From Heyndrickxia sporothermodurans (lineage in GTDB: Bacteria > Bacillota > Bacilli > Bacillales > Bacillaceae_C), in contig BORH01000001.1 in NCBI GenBank assembly GCA_018333075.1, forward strand, positions 310,001 to 374,000: DNA of 64,000 nt. The letters are read 5' to 3'. The notes beneath the pieces are model-generated. The model had not been told where the DNA came from. It saw nothing but the letters and a program-made list of their open reading frames with translations, and made no database searches. Shown here one piece after another: positions 36,166 through 45,055 of this stretch (its first letter is position 1; every line of letters begins with the position of its first letter). A program made the position numbers and the translations under genes.

Positions 36166-36516
36166 CTAGTCTATGATCTTTGTAATAATTGATTCAATGA
36201 TTCCTGCTAATCCAGCAATTGAAAGCACGATAATTAACGGCTCAGTCAATTGAGGGAAGTACATCCAAAAAGCATATAAAAAGAGGGAACACCAAATTCC
36301 AGTACACCAATAACAGCTTAACAATTCCCCAATCCAAGCACGTAAACCCTTTCCTTTTATCTGAATGTATGTAGATACATTCCCATCATCATCTGTAATT
36401 TCAACTTCTTCATGGAATGGTTTTCTAATAAATGAGGTTATATTATCCATAACAATGAGTCGAGTTAAGCGAAAACTAGCAATACCAAATAACATAAATA
36501 GTAGCCAAGAATTCAT
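36166..36516 (-). CDS. yjcA: DUF1360 membrane protein, YjcA-like sporulation protein
   Basis: 116 aa from the ATG at 36516 (AAGGAGA 9 nt upstream); the frame is open 17 codons further without a ribosome site. The family pattern FRLTRLIVMDNIT, then LLSCYWCTGIWCS with three Cys, followed by two membrane helices, identifies DUF1360. B. subtilis yjcA lies in the same place, near cotZ and spoVIF. Confidence 0.88.
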   Translation of the reverse strand: MNSWLLFMLFGIASFRLTRLIVMDNITSFIRKPFHEEVEITDDDGNVSTYIQIKGKGLRAWIGELLSCYWCTGIWCSLFLYAFWMYFPQLTEPLIIVLSIAGLAGIIESIITKIID

Positions 36517-36769
36517 TATGAACAGTCTCCTTCCTGAATTGACATCATAAAATACCATCATGATCATTCAAACAATGTTTATGCCCTTTTTAGATCTAGG
36601 CATAAGTCTAGTTAATATAAAAATAATGATTTGCAATCATTGAATTTTAGGTTATGGACACTATGCCTATTTTTAAAAAAAAGCGAGGACATTCGTAACA
36701 AAATCAGGTCAATTTCAATATTCTATTAATGTGATGTACATTACAAAAAAATAAGGAGTTGAAACATGA

Positions 36770-37273
36770 ATGAGTTGCAGAGATCATGATGATCATCTTA
36801 ATTGTGTATGCGATGTGGTTACCTTTATAAATGACCTACAAGATGCAGCTGAGGAAGATGAAAATAACTGCCCAACCAATTGTCTTAACCCTGTCTTAGG
36901 TGCTAATAATAGTAAAAAAAATCATAAACGTAAAAACACACGCCCATTTATTTTATTTACAGAAGACGGAAAACCATTCGAAGCGTTCTTTAAACCAAAT
37001 GAAGGATGTCACGATTGTCCATGTGAGCATGAGAGTAAAAAGTGCCATGACAAAATTGACTTCTTCTGTAAATCCATATTCTTTAGAGTAGAAAATGTAG
37101 AGGGTTGCTGTGCAGTATTACGTGTATTAGAACCTGAGTGTACAACTAGTCCATGCCCAGAAATTGATCGACCTCAAGAGAACTTACACTTATCAGATTC
37201 ATGTATAACTGTTGATTTAACTAAATTCATTGCAATCCAATGTTTAGATGATATTCATTTACCAGGTTGCTAA
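36770..37273 (+). CDS. cotZ: CotZ/CotY/ExsY-family spore outer coat (crust) protein
   Basis: 167 aa with about 20 Cys. Conserved pieces: VCDVVTFINDLQDA, then the Cys-rich C-terminal KIDFFCKSIFFRVENVEGCCAVLRVL. These proteins self-assemble into disulfide-stabilised hexagonal layers of the crust or exosporium base. GGAG lies before the second of two overlapping ATGs. It is convergent with cotO. Confidence 0.92.
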   Translation: MSCRDHDDHLNCVCDVVTFINDLQDAAEEDENNCPTNCLNPVLGANNSKKNHKRKNTRPFILFTEDGKPFEAFFKPNEGCHDCPCEHESKKCHDKIDFFCKSIFFRVENVEGCCAVLRVLEPECTTSPCPEIDRPQENLHLSDSCITVDLTKFIAIQCLDDIHLPGC

Positions 37274-37339
37274 ACAGAAAGTCATCTGAAAAATGGTTGT
37301 TTCAAAATTACTTCTCACATTTTATATGCTTTGGTATCT

Positions 37340-37375
37340 GAAAAGTCGATAAGATAGAGCTTATCGACTTTCCTT
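37340..37375. terminator. Bidirectional terminator between cotZ and cotO
   Basis: GAAAAGTCGATAAG/CTTATCGACTTTCC stem with T-rich tail. Confidence 0.85.
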
Positions 37376-37951
37376 TTAATTAGAAACCATTTTTATGTTG
37401 ATAATTTCTTTTATAGGAATGATTAACGGTTTATGCCCCATTAATAATTGATCTAATAATACTTCCCCATCTCCAAATGAAAGAATAATCCCTGTATAAT
37501 CATTTGTTTCTGTAGTTATTTGAACAATAACGTTTGGTAAATAACTTGGCTTATTAGTTAGAAAATATAGTTTTTCACTTATATCCATTTTTTTGAAAGA
37601 TCTTCGAGGATATCCACTTGTAACTCTTTTTACATCTTCTATGACTAAATCTGCTTGCAAAGACTCATCATTTGTTTCTTCATTGTTCTCTGTTTCCATA
37701 TTTATTTCTTCACTGTCAATTAATATAGATTTCTGATTTTCATGTGCATTTTCCACATCATCAGCATCGAATTTTGTGTGTTCGCTAATTGAAATATCTT
37801 TTTCGTTTTTGCTTAGCTCCTCTTTATGATCCTTATCTCCTATTTTCCTAGTAAAGATACTTTGCATATTTAATGTTATTTCCTTTGATTCTGGTTGAAT
37901 AATATATAGAAGTGGTTTCCTTTTTTCAAATTGATTATGTCGAGAATTCAA
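37376..37951 (-). CDS. cotO: CotO spore coat assembly protein
   Basis: 191 aa. The variable acidic middle (about 45-105) is followed by the conserved CotO C-terminal domain: GYPRRSFKKMDISEKLYFLT, PSYLPNV, TGIILSFGDGEVLL. CotO (YjbX) is a CotE/CotH-dependent coat protein. In B. subtilis its neighbour is fabI; here about 20 kb intervene. Confidence 0.88.
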   Translation of the reverse strand: MNSRHNQFEKRKPLLYIIQPESKEITLNMQSIFTRKIGDKDHKEELSKNEKDISISEHTKFDADDVENAHENQKSILIDSEEINMETENNEETNDESLQADLVIEDVKRVTSGYPRRSFKKMDISEKLYFLTNKPSYLPNVIVQITTETNDYTGIILSFGDGEVLLDQLLMGHKPLIIPIKEIINIKMVSN

Positions 37952-38182
37952 ATCGGCTTCCTCCTTCCCAAAGAAAATATTACATATTATGTTTATGCAT
38001 AAAAAATGGGGAAGGTGCCTACCTTAATTTAAATATTACACAGCTCTAACCGTTATCGGAATTGATAAAATAATCAGTTTAATGTAACCAGAATCCAAAA
38101 TACATATTTCGATTAAAGATGGCATCTTATTAGAGGGCCTAATATATATTTATTAAGTAATTTAATAATGATGACTTTTTTG

Positions 38183-38214
38183 TTTCCCCCTTCTATTTCT
38201 TAGAAGGGGGAAAA
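38183..38214 (-). terminator. Rho-independent terminator
   Basis: TTTCCCCCTTCTA/TAGAAGGGGGAAA stem followed by A/T on the minus strand. Confidence 0.85.
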
Positions 38215-38216
38215 TG

Positions 38217-38564
38217 TTATTCAGGATGATTTAATTTCTGTACTGCCTCTAAAAAGGCATTACGATATTGCTGTTGTTCATGTATTACCATTTGTAAAGT
38301 TGACAATAGAGATTTATTTAAGGTACTTGTGTCTTCTTTATCTTCCAAAGAATTAAGGAGGAACGTATAGACGAGCATTAATGTAGAATAATTATCAACA
38401 TAGGTTAAGTTTAATGCATGCCCTCCCCTGCCCCCTTGAGCATGAGAATGAGCACCAGGTGTAGTTCCATCCAAACTCTCAGCTAAAGTAGCTGCTACAT
38501 CTCCTGGCACACCTACATCCATTAACTTTTCTTTTATTAATTGAACTTTATTAATTTCACTCAA
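38217..38564 (-). CDS. Hypothetical 115-aa helical protein, possibly spore surface
   Basis: GGAGGAG lies upstream of the ATG. Helical N-terminus (KVQLIKEKLMDVGVPGDVAA), a Gly/His-rich middle (GAHSHAQGGRGGHALN), then a helical C-terminus with QQQYRNAF. It follows the 38606 gene by 41 nt on the same strand. Not recognised; the company of cotO suggests a spore role. Confidence 0.65.
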   Translation of the reverse strand: MSEINKVQLIKEKLMDVGVPGDVAATLAESLDGTTPGAHSHAQGGRGGHALNLTYVDNYSTLMLVYTFLLNSLEDKEDTSTLNKSLLSTLQMVIHEQQQYRNAFLEAVQKLNHPE

Positions 38565-38605
38565 CTCTCACTCCTCCTTTCCTTTAAACTTTCAAAGAAG
38601 CAACA

Positions 38606-39067
38606 TCAACCTACATCAATTCCATCATTGTCATTTGCTCTAAAATTACCATTTAAGCTGCCTCTAAAATTATCACTAAAGTTGTCATTTAAATTATCAT
38701 TTAAGTTATCATTTAACAATCCATTTAGATTTCCATTTAAGCTGCCATCCAAGAAGCTAACAGGTACATTCGTGACAGGATTAATAGGAGCGATTAAACC
38801 TCCTGCTCCACCCAATCCACCAGTTGAAGTAGCAGTACTGTTTGCTAAAATGGCAAAATTATTAGCAGCAGAAGCTAAAGCAGTTCCACCATTACCTCCG
38901 GTAGAAGTAAGATCACCATATTCATTAATAACTCCTTGAATTTTAACTACATCATTTCCATTTCCATTACGATTTCCGTTATCGCCATCTCTTTCTCCAT
39001 CGTGTTTACTATTCTCATAATCCACTGGGTCACAATCATAGATTCGATAAGGTTTGTTTTTTATCAT
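38606..39067 (-). CDS. Asn/Gly-rich protein with degenerate LNxN repeats
   Basis: 153 aa from the ATG at 39067, with GGAGG 8 nt upstream. After a charged Asp/Asn/Gly-rich head, a hydrophobic Ala/Gly region (TALASAANNFAILANS, STGGLGGAGG) leads to a run of LNGN, LNDN and FSDN repeats at about residues 112-145. Such low-complexity, beta-helix-like repeats suit a structural coat or surface protein. No family recognised. Confidence 0.65.
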   Translation of the reverse strand: MIKNKPYRIYDCDPVDYENSKHDGERDGDNGNRNGNGNDVVKIQGVINEYGDLTSTGGNGGTALASAANNFAILANSTATSTGGLGGAGGLIAPINPVTNVPVSFLDGSLNGNLNGLLNDNLNDNLNDNFSDNFRGSLNGNFRANDNDGIDVG

Positions 39068-39152
39068 CAAATTCACCTCCTGTCTTAGATAATATAATCT
39101 ATGTGAGTTAAGTTTAATTGTATCAGCAGATATAGTAGGATAATCGTTGATG

Positions 39153-39539
39153 TTATTCCTTTTTTGCAGAATCAGGCAAATCTAATTCTAGTAATTTTTT
39201 TTCATTTAAAAGAACACTTATTTTTCCATCTTCCGCCTTAATGACCGGCATTTTTTCTTTCAAATTTAAAGAAGATAGTTTTGATAACAGATTAAAATCG
39301 GTTAAATTTGGAATAACCTTTGATAAACCTATTTTTGAGATATTTTCTTTAAGGTTATTGATATTCACATTATTCAATACGTTAGATAAATTTTCATTTA
39401 CAGTATTAATTGTTTTTTCTATACTAACGTTAACCTTATCCATTATTTGGTTAATATGATCTGCATTTAGACTAGGATCTGTATCTCCATCAACACTTAT
39501 TTGAACTTCTCCATCTTTCCCTTTTAATTCCTCAGCCAT
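39153..39539 (-). CDS. Hypothetical 128-aa protein
   Basis: GGGAGGTG lies upstream of the ATG. Acidic start (MAEELKGKDGEVQISVDGDT), a helical Asn-rich middle (NENLSNVLNNVNINNLKENI) and a C-terminal beta-like AEDGKISVLLNEKKLLELDL. It is the first of three same-strand genes (39539 to 38217) that may form one sporulation operon. Not recognised. Confidence 0.65.
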   Translation of the reverse strand: MAEELKGKDGEVQISVDGDTDPSLNADHINQIMDKVNVSIEKTINTVNENLSNVLNNVNINNLKENISKIGLSKVIPNLTDFNLLSKLSSLNLKEKMPVIKAEDGKISVLLNEKKLLELDLPDSAKKE

Positions 39540-39974
39540 TAAACATCACCTCCCTTGCTACTATTAGGGTATTACTCATATGTACAATCTGTTTCCGCAA
39601 ATTAAGCAGAACATACACATATTTTTACTAGTCTTAAAGGATAGCTGCCTATTATTTTTGTATTTTAGGTGATAAAAAGATTGACCTCATTCAATAAATT
39701 TCCTTATGAAAAGTGAACATTGGTGGATTACTCATTTGCCTTTCTTTCATCAAAAATAAGCTATTTCCTTATTTCAATTTATTGTCTTTGAGAATTTAGA
39801 GAAGGATAGAATGAAAATTTATTAAAACAACTTTTCGGGAAATATTTGGACTAGAGAAAATTAGTTTTAATGGTCGTGAAATAACTCTATTCCTCAAGTT
39901 AAAATGAATGAGAAATAATGTAGAACTACTTTTTTCTTACTCCTTACCCTTTCATAAAACAGCCGTTAGAAATT
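39540..39974. other. Intergenic region before the ATP-grasp/Mur island
   Basis: AT-rich. No gene, terminator or repeat could be supported. It must hold divergent promoters for the 39539 (minus) and 39975/40127 (plus) genes. Confidence 0.5.
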
Positions 39975-40130
39975 TTGTTAAAACCTCAAGCTGTAGTCTC
40001 TTATTCCTACAGAGACCCTAAGTTAAAAAACGTAATCATTTTAGCTAGTACCAATGTACCTACCGATTTTGGATTACATAAATTATTAATAAAAGAATCT
40101 TATTTTAAGAAGGAAGGTTCTACAAATTGA
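39975..40130 (+). CDS. Possible 51-aa ORF translationally coupled to the ATP-grasp gene
   Basis: An open frame (39924-40130) reads PQAVVSYSYRDPKLKNVIIL and then FGLHKLLIKESYFKKEGSTN, and its TGA overlaps the TTG start of the ATP-grasp gene. The first possible start is TTG 39975, with no good ribosome site. It could be a small co-translated peptide or the tail of a truncated gene. Confidence 0.4.
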   Translation: MLKPQAVVSYSYRDPKLKNVIILASTNVPTDFGLHKLLIKESYFKKEGSTN

Positions 40131-41350
40131 ATGCAATCATTTTTATTGGATGTAATGGATTTGGAACAAGCAATGAGGCTTTATCTATCGCAAAGGAAAT
40201 GGGATATTTTGTTGTTTTGTTCACAGACAGGGAAAAGTTCATGAAAAAAAAGCATAAATCTCAAGATGTGGATTCTGTGATTTTTATGAAAAACTTGTTA
40301 AACGAGAAAAAAGTTATAGCTGAAATAACAAAATTAAGAGATAAAGATATACAAATATGCGCATGTATTAGTTTTATTGACCCATTTGTTTCTTTTGCCG
40401 CGAGGCTAGCTAAACATCTTGGCTTAACTGAATTATCCGTAGATTCACTTTGTATAATGGAAAACAAAATATTGGTTAGAGAAAAATTAAAAGATTTATC
40501 TGTCACCCCTTTTTATGCAGTATTTAATTTTGATTTGCCTATAGAACAATTTGTTAAGAAAAACAAAAATAATATTCCATTAGTATTAAAATCACCTTCC
40601 TCAAACGGATCAAAGAATGTATTGTTGATTGATTCTTCAAAGAAATTTGAGCACGGTATTGAATTTTTACAAAATAAGTATCCATTACAATCAGTATTAG
40701 TTGAACAATACTTAATAGGACCTCAATACTTAATTGAAATGATTGTCTATAATAATGAAATTAAAGTTATCGGGGTCATTGAACAGGAAATCATTAATAA
40801 TGGACGTTTTATCGTTATTGGATATAAATATCCAGCAATGTTAACTAGCAATGAACATAAAAGCCTTCTTGAATCTATTGAAACCATTGTTCATAAGTTA
40901 GAACTTTCAAATGGCTCATGTCACTTAGAGATGCGAAAGGTACAAGATGAATGGAAGCTTATAGAAATAAATCCAAGAATGTCGGGGGGAGCAATGAATC
41001 GAATTATCGAAGAAGGAACAGGGATTAGCCTCGTCAAAGAAATAATAAAAATGCATCTAGGAGAAGAACCCACACTAAATAAAACTTATATGAAACATGT
41101 GTATGCCAGATATTTAACAATAAATACTCGAGGGAAATTACTCAAGGTAGTAGGAAAGGAACGGGCGTTAGAGCATACAGGTGTAAAATACGTATATGTC
41201 AAGCCTTCAATCGGAAGTATTTTAACTTCGCCTTTCTCCATGGGCTATCGATATGCCTGTATCATCGCAGCAGCAGAAACCCCAGAACTGGCGCAAGAAA
41301 GTGCCTTAAAAGCTGCGAAGGAAATAAAATTCTACTTGGAACCACTTTAG
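40127..41350 (+). CDS. ATP-grasp carboxylate-amine ligase, paralogue A
   Basis: 407 aa, TTG start with AAGGAAGG upstream. The N-terminal pre-ATP-grasp Rossmann-like domain begins NAIIFIGCNGFGTSNEA. The ATP-grasp fold follows: nucleotide-binding Lys in PLVLKSPSSNGSKNVLL (about 150-166), VEQYLIGPQYLIE, and Mg ligands in HLEMRK and LIEINPRMSGGAMN. The layout is that of L-amino-acid ligases and carnosine-synthase-type enzymes, which join an amino acid to a carboxylate through an acylphosphate. A paralogue lies at 47867. The substrate is unknown. Confidence 0.85.
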   Translation: MNAIIFIGCNGFGTSNEALSIAKEMGYFVVLFTDREKFMKKKHKSQDVDSVIFMKNLLNEKKVIAEITKLRDKDIQICACISFIDPFVSFAARLAKHLGLTELSVDSLCIMENKILVREKLKDLSVTPFYAVFNFDLPIEQFVKKNKNNIPLVLKSPSSNGSKNVLLIDSSKKFEHGIEFLQNKYPLQSVLVEQYLIGPQYLIEMIVYNNEIKVIGVIEQEIINNGRFIVIGYKYPAMLTSNEHKSLLESIETIVHKLELSNGSCHLEMRKVQDEWKLIEINPRMSGGAMNRIIEEGTGISLVKEIIKMHLGEEPTLNKTYMKHVYARYLTINTRGKLLKVVGKERALEHTGVKYVYVKPSIGSILTSPFSMGYRYACIIAAAETPELAQESALKAAKEIKFYLEPL

Positions 41351-41495
41351 AATTTGTTCATATCATTTCATTGATAAATAGGTGAATAAGCCAAGTCTAT
41401 ATTACTAAACAATCCGCACAATCCCTAAGGATAATCAATATCATAATAAGAAAAGTATAGCGCCTTAAGGAATGACATACTAGGAAAATAGTAAA

Positions 41496-42143
41496 GTGGA
41501 ACTTCACTTGGATAAAGGAACAGTTGAGGAGTTAGGCGAGTCGATGTTGACTTACGTAATGAGTAGTCATGCAGTTAAGCAAGTCCATAGGAGTTTCAGC
41601 AAACTCATCAGACATATTCAAAGCTTATACTCAAAAAAATTTATTCTATCTTATTTTTTAAAAAGGCTGATGGAGGGGATGATAGATGAAATGATCAGTA
41701 TTATTGGAAATAAACAGGATATTTGCGAGGCATTATTAGAATTAAAATCGTTACAAGATCTTCTGGAAAAATCCAAGACTAAATATTTTGGAAAGTTGCT
41801 TTTCCAATTAGTAGGTGTTGATACCATACCGATCTTTTTATATACAAATGATGGATTGTTAAATCAAATGGGGGTTGATATTGATTATAAAACAGGAAAG
41901 GAATATACTTTCACCTCAAATTATTTTCGTATCGAGTCGATTGATGAGGAAAAATTCTATGCATCACTATCCATTCTTTGCCCTTTAGATATACATGGGG
42001 ATGTGACACAACATCATAGTGAGGTTATGAAATTAATAAAAACTACTACTTGTACAGAAGTTGATTTATCATGTATACGAGCAATTCAAACTTTAGATTT
42101 AGATTTACTGAAAAGAAAAATTATCATTGAACCTAAGTGGTAA
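41496..42143 (+). CDS. Hypothetical 215-aa protein in the island
   Basis: GTG start with AGGAAAA upstream. N-terminal half helical (KLIRHIQSLYSKKFILSYFL, EGMIDEMISIIGNKQDICEA), C-terminal half with beta-like segments (PIFLYTNDGLLNQMGVDIDY, ILCPLDIHGDV). No motif recognised. Its position between two ATP-grasp genes on the same strand suggests a shared pathway. Confidence 0.65.
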   Translation: MELHLDKGTVEELGESMLTYVMSSHAVKQVHRSFSKLIRHIQSLYSKKFILSYFLKRLMEGMIDEMISIIGNKQDICEALLELKSLQDLLEKSKTKYFGKLLFQLVGVDTIPIFLYTNDGLLNQMGVDIDYKTGKEYTFTSNYFRIESIDEEKFYASLSILCPLDIHGDVTQHHSEVMKLIKTTTCTEVDLSCIRAIQTLDLDLLKRKIIIEPKW

Positions 42144-42150
42144 TACTCCT

Positions 42151-42178
42151 CCTCAGGTGATACCTGAGGCATCTTTAT
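42151..42178 (+). terminator. Possible terminator hairpin
   Basis: CCTCAGGT/ACCTGAGG perfect stem, followed by a weak T-rich stretch. Confidence 0.5.
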
Positions 42179-42267
42179 GATTAAAATTGAACATTTGTCC
42201 GTATCAAAAACTCACTATTTTGAATGTAATATATATTGATTACTGAAAAGACAAAGGAGATTATTCA

Positions 42268-44433
42268 ATGACATTGATAGGAATGCTTCACCATCGTAAA
42301 GACCCCAAAACTGTCATCAAATCTTATGCCTATGCAGCGGTTGCTAAAGCAGAAGGTGCTAAGTTTTTCTACTTTACTCCCGGTACAGTGAATTTCACCA
42401 ATAATTCGATTAGAGGACAAGTACTTGAAAATGGAAAGTGGGTAGAGCGAATTATGCCCTTCCCGGATGTCATTTACAATGCGGGAAGTCCTGAAAAACT
42501 AGCAAAATCAAAGGAAATTATTAAAAGGTTAAAAGAAAGAATCCCTTTTACAACAAATTCTATTGGGAACAAATGGAACGTCAGCGAAAGGTTAAAAGAG
42601 GCCAAAGAGTTTTCCAACTATTTGATCCCTACAGAGGTTGTGAAAAACTCTGAAACGTTTTTAAAATTTATTGAAGGATTTGAAAAAGTCGTATTTAAAC
42701 CTATAGACGGTAGAAAAGGAAAAGGTATTTATTTTATTACCAAAAAAAATAACTATTTCGAGGTTAAAAAGGACTCGGAAAGTATGAACTATTCAAAGCA
42801 GCAATTATGTAATTTCATTGATTTAATGCTTACAAAAGAAACTTATATTATTCAACCATATATACGATCAATAACCAAATCAGGTCAAGTATATGATTTT
42901 AGAATTCATGTACAAAAAAATGGAGAAGGAAAATGGGTCATTACCACTATATATCCACGTATTGCTCCAATGGGATCCATTATACCTAATATTAACAATG
43001 GTGGATTTACCAATTATTTAGATCCATTTTTACAACAAGAATTTAAAGAAGAAGCATTTAATATTAGACGAACACTAGAACATTTTGGATTATCGCTAGC
43101 TGCTCATCTAGAAGAAATTCAAATGTTACATTATGAGGAAGTGATTGATGAAATTGGAATAGATATAGGCTTAGATGAGTTCCAAAAAATATGGATTTAT
43201 GAAGTGAATTGGCGACCAGGGTGTCCCCCGGCGTTTTATTTGGAGTTAGATGTTGTTATTCATTCTATAAAATATGCTATATATCTAGCAAACAACAAAA
43301 ACACAATAAAGGAAAAAATAAAGAAATTTAAGAAGCAAAGAATTGATGAAAAGGGAGAAATCCCAATTATCGCTGTCACAGGGAGTGCTGGAAAAACCAC
43401 TACAAAAGCATTTATTGCGTCTATCTTAGCGAAGAAATGGAAAACTTTCGAGTCTAAGGATTATTGGAATACAACAGAGCACACAAAAAAACATGCCTCA
43501 GAAATTAATTCATCTCATGAAGCAGTTGTACTAGAGTATGGCATGGCTTATCCTGGTGTCATTACAGAACATTGTAGCATCATCAAACCTAATATAAGTG
43601 TTGTAACCAATATTGGGCTTGCGCATGTAGGAAATTTTAATGGCGATATTAAAAAAGTTGCCCAAGCGAAGTCAGAATTAATTCATGGCATGGATCAAGA
43701 AGGAGTCCTGTTTTTAAACAAGGATGATTTAAATTCTAGATATTTAGAGATAAGTAAATTTAAGGGGAAAATTATAACAATAGGAATAAAAACAAACGCT
43801 GATTACAAGGCGTATGATGTTAAATATGCAGACAATGGAATGAATTTCAAAATGAAACTCCAAGGTCAAGAAATTATGTTATATATCCCCATTCTTGGGG
43901 AACATCATGTTTATAATGCCCTTAATGCCATTGCCATTGCTGATTATTTAGGGTTTACCCCAATGGAAATTAAAGCTGGGCTTCTTTTTAAAAAGCCCCC
44001 AAGAAGATTAACACTTTATCATTGCCGCGACAATATTACAGTTATTGACGATACTGTTCACTCACATCCTCAAGGTGTAAAAGCAGCTATCGATGTTCTC
44101 TCAAATATTGGGAAGAAGCGTAAAATAGCCATAATCGGACAAATGAGGGAGTTGGGAGATTTAAGAGAGGCAGAATACCGTAAAGTCGGAGAATATGTTC
44201 ATGAAAAAGAAATTGATCTTTTAATCACCTATGGTTTTCGCGCAGATGAAATAGGAACACATGCGAAAAGGATAGGGTTTTCTGAGAAAAATGTATACCA
44301 TTTCAATGATAAGGATGAACTCCATAAATTGCTATTAAAAATAATAAGAAAAGAAGACACTATCCTCGTTAAAGGAGCTAGTAAAACAAATATGTTTGAT
44401 ACAGTCAAATTTTTAGATCAAACATTTAGGTAA
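42268..44433 (+). CDS. YheC/YheD-type ATP-grasp domain fused to a Mur ligase
   Basis: 721 aa. Residues 1-350 are a YheC/D ATP-grasp module: MTLIGMLHHRKDPKTVIKSY, Lys in VVFKPIDGRKGKGIYFI, YIIQPYI, RIHVQKNGEG, GIDIGLDEFQ and the acidic pair in IYEVNWRPGCPP. Residues 360-721 are a Mur ligase: P-loop VTGSAGKTTTK (about 369-379), NIGLAHVGNF, the carbamoyl-Lys region AKSELI, GEHHVYNALNAIA and DDTVHSHPQG in place of the MurF DDSYNANP. An ATP-grasp followed by a Mur ligase in one chain resembles cyanophycin synthetase, although its N-terminal domain is absent. AAAGGAG lies 8 nt before the ATG. Confidence 0.9.
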   Translation: MTLIGMLHHRKDPKTVIKSYAYAAVAKAEGAKFFYFTPGTVNFTNNSIRGQVLENGKWVERIMPFPDVIYNAGSPEKLAKSKEIIKRLKERIPFTTNSIGNKWNVSERLKEAKEFSNYLIPTEVVKNSETFLKFIEGFEKVVFKPIDGRKGKGIYFITKKNNYFEVKKDSESMNYSKQQLCNFIDLMLTKETYIIQPYIRSITKSGQVYDFRIHVQKNGEGKWVITTIYPRIAPMGSIIPNINNGGFTNYLDPFLQQEFKEEAFNIRRTLEHFGLSLAAHLEEIQMLHYEEVIDEIGIDIGLDEFQKIWIYEVNWRPGCPPAFYLELDVVIHSIKYAIYLANNKNTIKEKIKKFKKQRIDEKGEIPIIAVTGSAGKTTTKAFIASILAKKWKTFESKDYWNTTEHTKKHASEINSSHEAVVLEYGMAYPGVITEHCSIIKPNISVVTNIGLAHVGNFNGDIKKVAQAKSELIHGMDQEGVLFLNKDDLNSRYLEISKFKGKIITIGIKTNADYKAYDVKYADNGMNFKMKLQGQEIMLYIPILGEHHVYNALNAIAIADYLGFTPMEIKAGLLFKKPPRRLTLYHCRDNITVIDDTVHSHPQGVKAAIDVLSNIGKKRKIAIIGQMRELGDLREAEYRKVGEYVHEKEIDLLITYGFRADEIGTHAKRIGFSEKNVYHFNDKDELHKLLLKIIRKEDTILVKGASKTNMFDTVKFLDQTFR

Positions 44434-44441
44434 AATAAATA

Positions 44442-44488
44442 AACTCCCCGAATAATACACATATACTATGTGTGTTATTCGGGGAGTT
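44442..44488. terminator. Strong terminator between convergent genes
   Basis: AACTCCCCGAATAACACA-type stem (44442-44461 with 44469-44488) of nearly 20 bp. Confidence 0.85.
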
Positions 44489-44510
44489 GATATTTATATG
44501 AAAGGAAATA

Positions 44511-44663
44511 TTAATTTAAAGTAGAATTCTGTTGTATTTTCTTTTGTTTTCCGCACATACATCCACCAGGACGGAGGGTTATAGTATTTTTAGTAGGGTA
44601 CTGTCTTTTTTTCTTTTTTATTGTCAATCCGTTCCCAAAATTTGTTTTAATCATATTTGCCAA
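44511..44663 (-). CDS. 50-aa basic protein with GGCMCGK motif
   Basis: TTG 44663 is preferred because GGAGG lies 9 nt upstream; the ATG three codons later is too far. The product is Lys/Thr-rich with TLRPGGCMCGKQKK near the C-terminus, matching the GGCGCGKKK of the frameshifted gene at 35957. Small basic CxC proteins occur in spores; one could be a substrate of the ligases around it, but that is inference. Confidence 0.65.
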   Translation of the reverse strand: MANMIKTNFGNGLTIKKKKRQYPTKNTITLRPGGCMCGKQKKIQQNSTLN

Positions 44664-44758
44664 ACCTATTCACCTCCCTTCTATTTATATATAATAATGA
44701 TTTTGTTTTGTAGAGGAATGGATGAAAGCAATAGATTGATATAAAAATAGTCTAGAAT

Positions 44759-45040
44759 CTAATATTTCGATTCTTTAAGTATTTTCTGGAAAAACTCTTC
44801 ATGCTCCTTTTGAAATTCATGTATTTCCAATAATAACTTTTGCAACTCTTCTTCATTTTGATTGAAATTTTCCTCTTTCTGATATTTTATCCGCATCGTT
44901 AAATATTTTATGCGCATGGTTAAATATAGAAGCATTAACGAAACTTTAGGATTACTTATCTGCTCCTCCTCTCCCATAATAATGTCATATAGTAATTCAT
45001 CTACTTTTTGAATTATTGCAGCTTCCCAGTGTTTAGACAT
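44759..45040 (-). CDS. 93-aa helical protein with a 7-residue tandem repeat
   Basis: AAAGGAG lies upstream of the ATG. Coiled-coil-like, Glu/Lys-rich. A perfect heptad duplication YLTMRIKYLTMRIK at about 39-52 comes from a 21-bp tandem repeat in the DNA (44883-44924). The gene follows the 45056 gene by 15 nt. Not recognised. Confidence 0.65.
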   Translation of the reverse strand: MSKHWEAAIIQKVDELLYDIIMGEEEQISNPKVSLMLLYLTMRIKYLTMRIKYQKEENFNQNEEELQKLLLEIHEFQKEHEEFFQKILKESKY

Positions 45041-45055
45041 GCCAAAAAGCTCCTT

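Noticed and set aside
42268-44433. True cyanophycin synthetase (cphA)
   Set aside because: The ATP-grasp is of YheC/D type and the cyanophycin N-terminal domain and cyanophycinase are missing.
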